DNA from: Actinomadura sp. NBRC 104425
GTDB lineage: Bacteria; Actinomycetota; Actinomycetes; Streptosporangiales; Streptosporangiaceae
Assembly: GCF_030269545.1 (NCBI RefSeq)
Contig: NZ_BSTN01000013.1
Span: forward strand, 62,001 to 126,000
Length of the DNA: 64,000 nt
Direction: 5' to 3'
The position numbers were made by a program, and so were the translations under genes. Of this stretch, positions 25,379-35,871 are shown one piece after another. Position 1 is the stretch's first letter. Every line of letters begins with the position of its first letter. Under the pieces are notes generated by a model, which ran no database searches, was not told where the DNA came from, and saw only the letters and a program-made list of their open reading frames with translations.

Positions 25379-26563
25379 TCACTCACGGAAAATCTTCACG
25401 AAGGCTTGGGCCAGCCGGGCGGGATCGTGACGCGGCGACCCGTCATCGGCGGCGACATCGGCCAGCAGCAGCCGCCCGCCCAGGTCCTGGACGGCCTTGT
25501 CCAGGGCGGCCGGGTCGTCCACCACGCCGCGGTCGGCGACGACCACGTCCACGCGCAGGTCGGGCGCGTGGTCCTGCAACACCTCCAGGTGGGTCTGCGG
25601 CGAGAAGTCGTCGGTCTCGCCGGGCTGCGGGGCCAGGTTGAGGGCGACGACCCGCCGGGCCTTGGTCTCGGTCAGGGCGCGCGCCAGCTCGGGCACCTTC
25701 AGGTGCGGCAGCACGCTGGTGAACCACGAGCCGGGGCCGAACACGACCCAGTCGGCCTCCTCCACGGCGCGCACCGCGTCCGGGCACGCGGGCGGGTCGG
25801 GCGGCACCAGCGACACGCTGAGCACCTTGCCGGGGGTCTTGGCGCACGCCACCTGCCCCTTGACCTCGGTGATGGCGTCGGGCGCATCCGGGTCGGCGCC
25901 GCGCACCTGCGCGACGATGTCCAGCGGGACCGACGCCATCGGCAGCACCCGGCCGTGGGCGCCCAGCAGCCGCCCGACCCAGTCCAGCCCGGCGACGGTC
26001 GGGTCCTCGACGGGCGCGCCGGCGCCCGCGCCGGGGCCGGGGGCCGGGGCGGGTTCGAAGGTCCGCGCCACGACGGCGCCTCCTGCGGCGGGCACGGCGG
26101 CCCGCGTCAGCGCCTCGTCCGCCGACGCGCCGTCCGCGCCGCTCCTCGCGCCGCCGTCCGCGCCGCTCCTCGCGCCGCCGTTCGCGCCGCCGTTCGCGAG
26201 GGCCTGGGCGCCGAGCAGCTCCCACAGGGCGACGATCAGCAGGTTGCCGACGGCGTGCTCGTGCAGCGCGCCCTCGCTGCGGAACCGGTGCTGGACGACG
26301 TCGCGCCATGTGCGGCCCCAGTCGTCGTCGCCGCACAGCGCCGCCAGCGCCATGCGCAGGTCGCCGGGCGGCAGCACGCCCAGCTCGCGGCGCAGCCGTC
26401 CGCTGGAACCGCCGTCGTCGGCGACGGTGACGACCGCGCACAGCCGCCGGGTGACGCGCCGCAGCGCCGACAGGGAGGCGTACAAGCCGTGGCCGCCGCC
26501 GAGCGCGACGACCCGGGGTCCTGGGGGATTCACCGTCGCGCTCCCGGCCCGCCCGTCACTCAC
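25379..26563 (-). CDS. yvcK: YvcK/CofD-family gluconeogenesis factor
   Basis: A 394-residue UDP-sugar-binding protein of the YvcK (CuvA) family, linked to cell-wall precursor and carbon-flux control. The N-terminal VVALGGGHGLYASLSALRR and TVADDGGSSGRLRRELG are conserved, as is VVFGPGSWFTSVLPHL. An Ala/Gly-rich insert of about 65 residues (roughly 125-190) splits the domain and is encoded by tandem DNA repeats. GTG 26563 overlaps the rapZ stop. A GTG at 26533 has a better SD (gggagcg) and may be the true start, giving 384 residues. Confidence 0.9.
   Translation of the reverse strand: MSDGRAGSATVNPPGPRVVALGGGHGLYASLSALRRVTRRLCAVVTVADDGGSSGRLRRELGVLPPGDLRMALAALCGDDDWGRTWRDVVQHRFRSEGALHEHAVGNLLIVALWELLGAQALANGGANGGARSGADGGARSGADGASADEALTRAAVPAAGGAVVARTFEPAPAPGPGAGAGAPVEDPTVAGLDWVGRLLGAHGRVLPMASVPLDIVAQVRGADPDAPDAITEVKGQVACAKTPGKVLSVSLVPPDPPACPDAVRAVEEADWVVFGPGSWFTSVLPHLKVPELARALTETKARRVVALNLAPQPGETDDFSPQTHLEVLQDHAPDLRVDVVVADRGVVDDPAALDKAVQDLGGRLLLADVAADDGSPRHDPARLAQAFVKIFRE
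26129..26176. repeat. Two 24-bp tandem repeats inside yvcK
   Basis: Exact copies at 26129-26152 and 26153-26176 (unit starting gccgtccgcgccgctcct), followed by shorter gccgttcgcg copies to about 26197. They encode the Ala/Gly/Ser/Asp insert of YvcK (ARSGADGG twice). The length is a multiple of three. Confidence 0.8.
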
Positions 26564-27434
26564 GGCCCAGGTCGCGGTGGGCGACCTGCACGTCGATGCC
26601 GTCGTCGCGCAGCCGCGCGGCCAGCTGCTCGGCCATCGCCACGCTGCGGTGCTTGCCTCCGGTGCACCCCACGGCCAGCGTCACGTAGTGCTTGCCCTCC
26701 CGCTCGTAGCCCTCGGCCAGCAGCCGCAGGACCTCGGTGTAGGCGTCCAGGAACTCCTTGGCGCCGCGCTGGCCCAGCACGTAGTCGCGCACCGCCGCGT
26801 CGCGGCCGGTCTTGGGCCGCAGCTCGGGCACCCAGTGCGGGTTGGGCAGGAAGCGGCAGTCGACGACCAGGTCGGCGTCCACGGGCAGGCCATACTTGTA
26901 GCCGAACGACACCACGGTCGCGCGCAGGCTGGACTCGCCGGTGTCGGGGCCGAAGAAGCCGACGATCTTGGCGCGCAGCTCGTGCACGTTGAGCCCGCTG
27001 GTGTCGATCACCAGGTCGGCCTCGGCGCGCACCTCGCGGACCAGCTCGCGCTCGCGGGCGATGCCGTCGACCAGGCGGCCGTCGTCCTGCAGCGGGTGCG
27101 GGCGGCGCACGCTTTCGAACCGGCGCACCAGGTCGGCGTCGCCGGCCTCCAGGAACACCACGCGGGGGTGCACGCCGCGCGCCTCCAACTCGGCGATGGC
27201 CGAGTGCAGGTCCTCGGTGAAGGCGCGGCTGCGCACGTCGACCACCATGGCGATGCGGGGCACCGCGTCCTTCACCCGGCCGCCCAGGTCGGCCATGGTC
27301 GCCAGCAGCGCCGGCGGCAGGTTGTCGACCACGAACCAGTCCAGGTCCTCCAGCGCCTTGGCGGCCGTGCTGCGGCCCGCCCCGGACATGCCGGTGATGA
27401 TCACGATGTCCGGCACGTGTTTGTCGGTGCTCAT
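26556..27434 (-). CDS. rapZ: RNase adapter protein RapZ
   Basis: A 292-residue RapZ/YvcJ-family nucleotide-binding protein. The P-loop is GMSGAGRSTAAKALEDL (Arg for the usual Lys, as is common in actinomycetes) and DNLPPALL follows. The C-terminal FGYKYGLP, CRFLPNPHW and GCTGGKHRSVA are conserved. In E. coli RapZ controls glmS via small RNAs; the actinobacterial role is less clear. ATG at 27434. It lies in the uvrC-rapZ-yvcK-whiA cluster. Confidence 0.95.
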   Translation of the reverse strand: MSTDKHVPDIVIITGMSGAGRSTAAKALEDLDWFVVDNLPPALLATMADLGGRVKDAVPRIAMVVDVRSRAFTEDLHSAIAELEARGVHPRVVFLEAGDADLVRRFESVRRPHPLQDDGRLVDGIARERELVREVRAEADLVIDTSGLNVHELRAKIVGFFGPDTGESSLRATVVSFGYKYGLPVDADLVVDCRFLPNPHWVPELRPKTGRDAAVRDYVLGQRGAKEFLDAYTEVLRLLAEGYEREGKHYVTLAVGCTGGKHRSVAMAEQLAARLRDDGIDVQVAHRDLGRE

Positions 27435-27507
27435 GTCGGCCTCCCCCTGTGCTCGCCGCGCATGCCCGTGTCCGTACCCGCGGCGGCCGCCCCCGTGCGC
27501 CCGCCGC

Positions 27508-29583
27508 TCACCGGTGCTCCCCCTGGCCCGACCGCGTGCGCGCACCGCCGCCGGCGCCGTCCGGCCCGCCCGCCGCCTCGGACTCCGGCGCCGGCGCGTC
27601 GGAGGGCTCGGCCGGGCGGGGGCGGGGCGTGGAGGCGGTGCCGTGCAGCGCGGCGACGATGGCCTGGGCGCTGCGCAGCCCGATGCCCGGGACCTCGGCG
27701 ACCTGCTCGGGCGTCGCCTCCTTCAGCCGCTTCACCGAGCCGAAGTGCTTGAGCAGCGCCGCGCGGCGGGCCGGGCCGAGGCCGGGCACCCCGTCCAGCT
27801 CGCTGGCCGTCATCGCCTTGGACCGCCGCTGCCGGTGGTAGTTGATCGCGAACCGGTGCGCCTCGTCGCGGACCCGCTGGATCAGGAACATGCCCTCGCT
27901 GTTGCGCGGCAGGATCACCGGGTCGGGTTCGCCGGGCAGCCAGATCTCCTCCAGCCGCTTGGCGATGCCGCACACCGCCACGTCGTCGACGCCCAGCTCG
28001 TCCAGGGCCCGCTGCGCCGCCGCCACCTGGGGCGGGCCGCCGTCCACCACGACCAGGTTGGGCGGGTAGGCGAACTTGCGGGGCTTGCCGGTCTCGGGGT
28101 CGATCGGCTGGTGCGCGCCCTCGGCGCCCTGGGCGTCCTGCGCGTTGTCGGGACGGGTGTCGCCGAGGGTGTCGAGCTCGCCGGTCTTCTCGCGCTCGGC
28201 CAGGTACCGCCGGAACCGGCGGGTGATCACCTCGTGGATGGAGCGCACGTCGTCCTGGCCCTCGACGGCCTTGATGCTGAACCGGCGGTACTCGCTCTTG
28301 CGGGCCAGCCCGTCCTCGAACACCACCATGGAGGCGACCACGTTGGTGCCCTGCAGGTTGGACACGTCGTAGCACTCGATGCGCAGCGGCGCCTCGGCCA
28401 GCTCCAGGGCCTCCTGCAGCTCGCGCAGCGCCCGGCTGCGGGTGGTCAGGTCGCCGGCCCGGCGGGTCTTGTGCTGCTTGAGCGCCTCCACGGCGTTGCG
28501 TTCGACGGTGTCGAGCAGGGCCTTCTTGTCGCCGCGCCGCGGCACGCGCAGCCGCACCGGGCCGCCGCGCTGCTCGGCCAGCAGCTCGGTCATGGCGTCG
28601 GCGTCCGGGGGCAGCGCGGGCACGCAGACCTCGCGCGGCACCGCCTCGCTCTCGCTGTAGATCTGGGTGAGGAAGTGCTCGACCAGGTCGGCGGTGGTGA
28701 CCGCCTCGACCTTGTCGACCACCCAGCCGCGCTGGCCGCGGATGCGGCCGCCGCGCACGTAGAACACCTGGACGGCGGCCTCCAGCTCGTCTTCGGCGAA
28801 GGCGATCATGTCGCAGTCGGTGCGGTCGCCGAGGACCACGGCCTGCTTCTCCAGCGCCCGCTCCAGGGCGCGGATGTCGTCGCGCAGCCGGGCGGCCCGC
28901 TCGTACTCCTGCTCGGCGGCGGCCGCGCGCATCTCGGCCTCCAGCCGCTTAGTGAACCGCGCGGTGTCGCCCGCCATGAAGTCGCAGAAGTCCTCGGCCA
29001 GCCGCCGGTGCTCCTCGGGGGTGACGCGGCCGACGCACGGCGCCGAGCACTTGCCGATGTAGCCGAGCAGGCAGGGCCGGTCGAGCCGGCGCTGCCGCTT
29101 GAAGACACCGGGGCGGCACGTGCGCACCGGGAACACCCGCAGCAGCTGGTCGACCGTCTCGCGGATCGCCCAGGCGTGGGAGTACGGCCCGAAGTAGCGC
29201 ACCCCCTTGCGCTTGGCGCCGCGCATCACCATCACCCTCGGGAACTCCTCGTCCCGGGTGACGGCCAGGTAGGGGTAGGACTTGTCGTCGCGGTAGCGGA
29301 CGTTGAAGCGCGGGTCGAACTCCTTGATCCAGGAGTACTCCAGCTGCAGCGCCTCGACCTCGGTGCCCACCACCGTCCAGTCGACGCGCGCCGCGGTCTG
29401 CAGCATCGTCTGGGTGCGCGGGTGCAGGCCGGCGAAGTCCGCGAAGTAGGAGTTCAGCCGGGAGCGCAGGTTCTTCGCCTTGCCCACGTACACGACCCGG
29501 TCGTGCTCGTCGCGGAACCGGTACACCCCCGGGGATTCGGGGATGGAGCCCGGTGCGGGTCGATAGGTCGCCGGATCTGCCAC
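27508..29583 (-). CDS. uvrC: Excinuclease ABC subunit C
   Basis: A 691-residue nucleotide-excision-repair endonuclease. It has the GIY-YIG nuclease domain (SPGVYRFRDEHDRVVYVGKA), a Cys-rich CLLGYIGKCSAPCVGR, the UVR motif region, the RNase H-like domain (IECYDVSNLQGTNVV, VVVDGGPPQVAAA) and a terminal (HhH)2 (VPGLGPARRAALLKHFG). The C-terminal tail after it is low-complexity. GTG 29583 is chosen because a TAGGCT -10 lies exactly seven bases upstream, fitting a leaderless mRNA. The longer start at 29613 would lie upstream of that promoter. Confidence 0.96.
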   Translation of the reverse strand: MADPATYRPAPGSIPESPGVYRFRDEHDRVVYVGKAKNLRSRLNSYFADFAGLHPRTQTMLQTAARVDWTVVGTEVEALQLEYSWIKEFDPRFNVRYRDDKSYPYLAVTRDEEFPRVMVMRGAKRKGVRYFGPYSHAWAIRETVDQLLRVFPVRTCRPGVFKRQRRLDRPCLLGYIGKCSAPCVGRVTPEEHRRLAEDFCDFMAGDTARFTKRLEAEMRAAAAEQEYERAARLRDDIRALERALEKQAVVLGDRTDCDMIAFAEDELEAAVQVFYVRGGRIRGQRGWVVDKVEAVTTADLVEHFLTQIYSESEAVPREVCVPALPPDADAMTELLAEQRGGPVRLRVPRRGDKKALLDTVERNAVEALKQHKTRRAGDLTTRSRALRELQEALELAEAPLRIECYDVSNLQGTNVVASMVVFEDGLARKSEYRRFSIKAVEGQDDVRSIHEVITRRFRRYLAEREKTGELDTLGDTRPDNAQDAQGAEGAHQPIDPETGKPRKFAYPPNLVVVDGGPPQVAAAQRALDELGVDDVAVCGIAKRLEEIWLPGEPDPVILPRNSEGMFLIQRVRDEAHRFAINYHRQRRSKAMTASELDGVPGLGPARRAALLKHFGSVKRLKEATPEQVAEVPGIGLRSAQAIVAALHGTASTPRPRPAEPSDAPAPESEAAGGPDGAGGGARTRSGQGEHR

Positions 29584-29590
29584 GCCAGAA

Positions 29591-29596
29591 AGCCTA
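29591..29596 (-). promoter_or_regulatory. -10 element of leaderless uvrC
   Basis: TAGGCT (29596-29591) followed by seven bases and the GTG start at 29583; no SD is present. Confidence 0.55.
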
Positions 29597-29611
29597 GTAG
29601 CCCCTGCCGAC

Positions 29612-29682
29612 ACCCGCGGGCCGGCCGCGGGTCCGGGCGGGCGGCCCGCACCGGCGGCACCGGCCGCCGGGACCGCCCGCCC
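29612..29682 (-). terminator. Nested hairpins after the Rieske gene
   Basis: gggcgggcgg (29635-29644) pairs with ccgcccgccc (29673-29682) just 12 bases past the Rieske stop. A further palindrome acccgcgg/ccgcgggt spans 29612-29632. They precede the uvrC promoter. Confidence 0.6.
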
Positions 29683-29694
29683 CGCCGCGCTTTC

Positions 29695-30180
29695 CTACGC
29701 CAGGGTGATCTGGCCGCCCTGGACGTTGATCTGCTTGGCGGTCAGGCCCTTGTCGGCCGGGCCGCTGACGACCGAGCCGTCGCTGATGTTGAACTTGCTG
29801 CCGTGGCAGGGGCAGTTGATGGTGCCGCCGGACACCGCGTCGACCGGGCAGCCGCGGTGCGGGCAGGTGACGTCGAACGCCTTGAACTGCCCCTGCTGCG
29901 GCTGGGTCACCACGACCTTCTGGGCCTTGAACACCTTGCCGCCGCCCACCGGGATCTCGCTCGCCTGGGCCAGTGCGGCACCGCCGCCCGCCGCCGAGCT
30001 CTGGCCGCCGGAGTCCTGCCCCCCGGAGGCGTCGCCGTCCGAGTCGTCGGACCCGCCGCACGCCGCGAGCACACCCGCGGCCCCCGCCAGGCCGACGCCG
30101 AACAGGACCCCGCGGCGGGAGCTGCCCTCTTCGGCCGGCCGCTCGCCGTTTCCGGTCCGCGGTGCGGGCTCCTGTGCCAT
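29695..30180 (-). CDS. Rieske [2Fe-2S] lipoprotein with twin-arginine signal
   Basis: A 161-residue exported protein. The N-terminus has a twin-arginine-like SSRRGVLFGVGLAGAAG followed by a lipobox (VLAAC) at about residue 41, then a Gly/Ser-rich linker. The Rieske domain has both ligand pairs, CPHRGCP and CPCHGSKF (Cys-His...Cys-x2-His), so it should bind a 2Fe-2S cluster outside the membrane. The redox partner is unknown. ATG 30180 is preceded by gagagga. It lies alone between uvrA and uvrC. Confidence 0.92.
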   Translation of the reverse strand: MAQEPAPRTGNGERPAEEGSSRRGVLFGVGLAGAAGVLAACGGSDDSDGDASGGQDSGGQSSAAGGGAALAQASEIPVGGGKVFKAQKVVVTQPQQGQFKAFDVTCPHRGCPVDAVSGGTINCPCHGSKFNISDGSVVSGPADKGLTAKQINVQGGQITLA

Positions 30181-30305
30181 GCCATGTCCTCTCGTATGTC
30201 GATACCGTCCGTTGTCACTTCTCACCAGGAGCACGTGCGCACTCCCCCGATGGTTCAAAACAGAACCAATTCTCCGGCACGGCCTGCGGGACGGCGGCAC
30301 CGGGT

Positions 30306-30339
30306 CCGGGCGGGGCGCCGCGCTCGCGCGCCCGCCCGG
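30306..30339 (-). terminator. Hairpin terminator after uvrA
   Basis: ccgggcggg (30306-30314) pairs with cccgcccgg (30331-30339), extended by ggggcgcc/ggcgcccc, nine bases past the uvrA stop. Confidence 0.6.
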
Positions 30340-30347
30340 CGCCCCGG

Positions 30348-33185
<2,838 letters not shown>

Positions 33186-33590
33186 GGCGTTCTTCCGGTT
33201 CCTTGTCTGGGCGCGTCGGGCGGACACGATGGCCTCGGGCAACCAGGGGCGCGGCACTGGCACGACACTCCCCCGGGGCATAACGCGGCGTCGAGCCGCC
33301 GCATTTCGTGCCGGTCCCGGCCCGCATCCGATTGTGGTCGGCGCCCGCTCCCGCGGGGGCCGGGCGACACCATCGAACCGTACACGTGTTCGAAGATCTC
33401 TCGCTACCTGAACCCGCCCGCGGCGCGCCGGCCGGAGCGCCCGGACGCCGTTCAGCCGATGCGCGAGGCGCGGGCGCGGCGCCGCGCCTCGCTCCCCCCG
33501 TAGGCGTCCCGCGGCATGGCCCACACCATGTCGCGGCCGGTCTCGGCGGGGAGGACGCGGGCGCCGCCGCGCCCGGCGGGCGAATCGTCG
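33186..33590. other. Intergenic region between uvrA and the TetR gene
   Basis: About 405 bases hold the long uvrA leader and its SOS-type promoter, plus a GC-rich stretch (33410-33590) after the TetR gene. Several overlapping open frames exist, but none has a ribosome site or a recognisable product. Confidence 0.4.
33378..33392 (-). promoter_or_regulatory. LexA (SOS) box overlapping the uvrA promoter
   Basis: On the minus strand CGAACACGTGTACG (33392-33379) fits the actinobacterial SOS consensus CGAAC-N4-GTTCG with one mismatch. A -10-like TACGGT (33383-33378) overlaps it, so LexA would block the promoter. uvrA is a classical SOS gene. The implied 5' leader is about 185 bases. Confidence 0.55.
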
Positions 33591-34178
33591 TCAGGGGCGG
33601 GGGCGCAGGCCGTCGAAGACGACGTTCAGGGTGCGGCGGCGCAGGTCGTCGTCCCACGCGCCGTGCAGCGCGCCCTGGCAGGTGGCGGTGAGGATCGCCA
33701 TGACCTCGTCGATCGCGACGTCGGGGCGCACGGCCCCGGCGCGCTGGGCGGCCTCCAGCAGTTCGCCGACCACCTGCTGCAGGGCGCGGATCTGGTCGCC
33801 CGGTTCGATGCCCATCCCCTCGGCGTCCAGCAGGCCGAGCACGGTGCGCACCCGGGCCGCCCGTTCCACCAGGAACGCGAAGAAGTCGAAGAAGGCGGTG
33901 GCGGGGTCGGTGTGCGCCGACAGCGCCGCGGCCTCGGCGAGCAGCCGGGTCCGCAGCTCCTTCATGATCGCCGCGAGCAGGTCGCGCTTGGTCGGGAAGT
34001 GCCGGAACACCGTGCCGATCGCCACCCCGGCGCGGGCGGCGACCTCCTCGGTGGAGGCGCTCTCGCCCTTCTCGGCGAACACCTCCTCGGCGGCGGCGAG
34101 GATGCGCGCCCGGTTGCGCCGCGCGTCGGCGCGCATCCTGCGCCCCGCGTCGGCGGCGTCGTCAGGCCGGTTCGCCAT
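33591..34178 (-). CDS. TetR family transcriptional regulator
   Basis: A 195-residue repressor with an N-terminal helix-turn-helix (RARILAAAEEVFAEKGESAS, VAARAGVAIGTVFRHFPTKR) and a helical ligand domain. Its ATG overlaps the end of the metallo-hydrolase gene by 17 bases, so it is translated from the same mRNA and probably regulates that operon. The effector is unknown. Confidence 0.9.
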   Translation of the reverse strand: MANRPDDAADAGRRMRADARRNRARILAAAEEVFAEKGESASTEEVAARAGVAIGTVFRHFPTKRDLLAAIMKELRTRLLAEAAALSAHTDPATAFFDFFAFLVERAARVRTVLGLLDAEGMGIEPGDQIRALQQVVGELLEAAQRAGAVRPDVAIDEVMAILTATCQGALHGAWDDDLRRRTLNVVFDGLRPRP

Positions 34179-34986
34179 CGTCCAGGGCGAAGTCCAGGTA
34201 GCGCTCGTAGGAGCGCTGGACGGCCGCCTTGCCGTCGGCGTGCACGATGCGCCGCCACCAGGCGCCGTACACCCGGCGGAAGTCGTAGGGCTCCAGCAGC
34301 CGCAGCGCTCGGCGGATGGTCCGGGGCCGCTCGGGGATGAAGTTGGGGTAGGACCACATGAAGCTGACCCAGCGGCGGTCCTGCACGACCTGCAGGATGT
34401 CGCCGGAGAGCAGGGCGCCCTCCCCGTCCTCGCCGTCGCGCCAGTGCAGCACCTGGCCGCCGGCGAAGTGCACGCCCGCGTTGATGAGGGTGAGCCCGTC
34501 GCCGATCTCCAGGGTGTCGCCCGACCAGAAGCGCACCGCGTCGTCGGGGCGCGCGACCCACTGGCGGTCGGCCTCGTGGATGTAGACGGGGGCGTCGAAG
34601 GCGTGCGCCCACTCGATCATCGAGCCGTAGAAGTGCGGGTGGCTGATCGCGATCGCCGAGATCCCGCCCAGCTCGCGCACCCGGCGGACGAGGTCGTCGT
34701 CGATGAGCGTGATCATGTCCCACAGCACGTTGCCGGACGGCGTGCGCACCAGCAGGGCGCGCTGCCCGATGGAGGTGGGCGGCTCGGCGCCCACCCCGAT
34801 GATGCCCTCGCCCTCCTCCTCGATCCGGCCGCGGTGCCCGGCGGCGCGCAGCTCCTCCAGGGCCGTCCAGCGCTGGCCGTCCCACCCGACGTACTGCCGC
34901 TCGTCCAGGCAGATCGGGCAGTCCGCGCGCGGCTCCCCGTACTGGACGCCGCACGTCGCGCAGATCGGATACTTCATGATCGCCAT
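34162..34986 (-). CDS. MBL-fold hydrolase with N-terminal zinc-ribbon
   Basis: A 274-residue protein. Residues 4-25 carry a rubredoxin-like Cys pattern (CATC then CPIC). The rest is a metallo-beta-lactamase fold with the metal site altered: the usual HxHxDH appears as SHPHFYGSM, so one ligand set is changed. A late Asp in LLSGDIL is present. Proteins like this are often annotated as hydrolases of unknown substrate. ATG 34986 follows ggggaa. It is co-transcribed with the TetR regulator. Confidence 0.8.
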   Translation of the reverse strand: MAIMKYPICATCGVQYGEPRADCPICLDERQYVGWDGQRWTALEELRAAGHRGRIEEEGEGIIGVGAEPPTSIGQRALLVRTPSGNVLWDMITLIDDDLVRRVRELGGISAIAISHPHFYGSMIEWAHAFDAPVYIHEADRQWVARPDDAVRFWSGDTLEIGDGLTLINAGVHFAGGQVLHWRDGEDGEGALLSGDILQVVQDRRWVSFMWSYPNFIPERPRTIRRALRLLEPYDFRRVYGAWWRRIVHADGKAAVQRSYERYLDFALDDGEPA

Positions 34987-35050
34987 TGTTCCCCATCGGG
35001 GCGGGCCCATCCGACCGGCCCCGACCTGGGCCGTCTCCCCCGAGTGCGGG

Positions 35051-35752
35051 TCAGCCGCCGGGGCCGACGTCGGGGTCGCCGGACAGGCGGCGCAGCGCGT
35101 CCAGCGACCGCACGGTGATCATGTTGCGGGTCATGCCGAGGCCGCCGCGCACCCGTTCGCCCGCCAGGATCTGGGCGACCCGGCGGCGGCCCATGCCCGC
35201 CCAGCGGCCGAGGTCCTGCTGGTGGACGGGCACATTGATCTCGTAGCCGCCGCCGGGGCCGGGGCGGCCGAAGCGCGCCGCGAGCCGCAGCAGGCGGCTG
35301 GCCAGGCGGCGTTCGGCGTCGTCGGGGAAGTGCGCGATGCGCAGCTCGTTGGCGTCGCGCAGCCGCTCGGCCAGCACCGCGGCCACCGCCCACGCGGCGC
35401 CCGGGTGGGCGTCCAGGACGGCCCGGAACCGCGCCGCGGGCACCACCAGCGCCTCCACGGCGGTGAGCGCCTCCACGTTGGCGTGCCGGACGCCGCCGTC
35501 CGCGGCCTCCACCTCGCCGACCAGGTCGCCGGGGCCGAGCACGTCCAGGATGGCGATCTCGCCGGCGTGGTCCACCCACACCTTCACCGCGCCCCGGAGC
35601 AGGACGTACACCTGGGCGCTGCGGGTGTGCTCGCGCATCAGGAAGGTGCCCGGTTTGATCAGGGCCGTGGTGGCGGCCTCGCGCAGCGCCTTGCGCGCGC
35701 GTTCGGGGAGGGCGTCCCAGAACGTGATGATGCGCGGGGTGGTGGTGGTCAA
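35051..35752 (-). CDS. Crp/Fnr family transcriptional regulator
   Basis: A 233-residue regulator with an N-terminal cyclic-nucleotide-binding-type barrel (PGTFLMREHTRSAQVYVLLR, GPGDLVGEVEAADGGVRHAN) and a C-terminal winged helix (VHQQDLGRWAGMGRRRVAQI). The phosphate cassette keeps GE but has RHAN for RxA, so cNMP binding is uncertain. The start codon is TTG, supported by a strong ggagaggagg ribosome site. It lies 119 bases after the Crp-NB-ARC-TPR gene on the same strand and shares its N-terminal architecture. Confidence 0.88.
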   Translation of the reverse strand: MTTTTPRIITFWDALPERARKALREAATTALIKPGTFLMREHTRSAQVYVLLRGAVKVWVDHAGEIAILDVLGPGDLVGEVEAADGGVRHANVEALTAVEALVVPAARFRAVLDAHPGAAWAVAAVLAERLRDANELRIAHFPDDAERRLASRLLRLAARFGRPGPGGGYEINVPVHQQDLGRWAGMGRRRVAQILAGERVRGGLGMTRNMITVRSLDALRRLSGDPDVGPGG

Positions 35753-35871
35753 CTCGCCTCCTCTCCGCTCCCGGCAGGCGGAAGCCGCACAGGTACCCCC
35801 GATCCCAGTGAAACCCGGCGGTGCGCCGGCGGACCGCGTAGAACGGCACAGGTCCCGAAATCAACCGGAGA
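35753..35871 (-). promoter_or_regulatory. Gap with repeated gcacaggt motif before the Crp gene
   Basis: gcacaggtacccc (35787-35799) and gcacaggtccc (35846-35856) are near-identical direct copies 59 bases apart. They may be binding sites for one of the two Crp-like regulators (inference). Confidence 0.3.

Noticed and set aside
34162..34986. Assigning a beta-lactamase or glyoxalase role to the zinc-ribbon MBL protein
   Set aside because: The HxHxDH metal motif is incomplete, so no specific enzymatic function is claimed.
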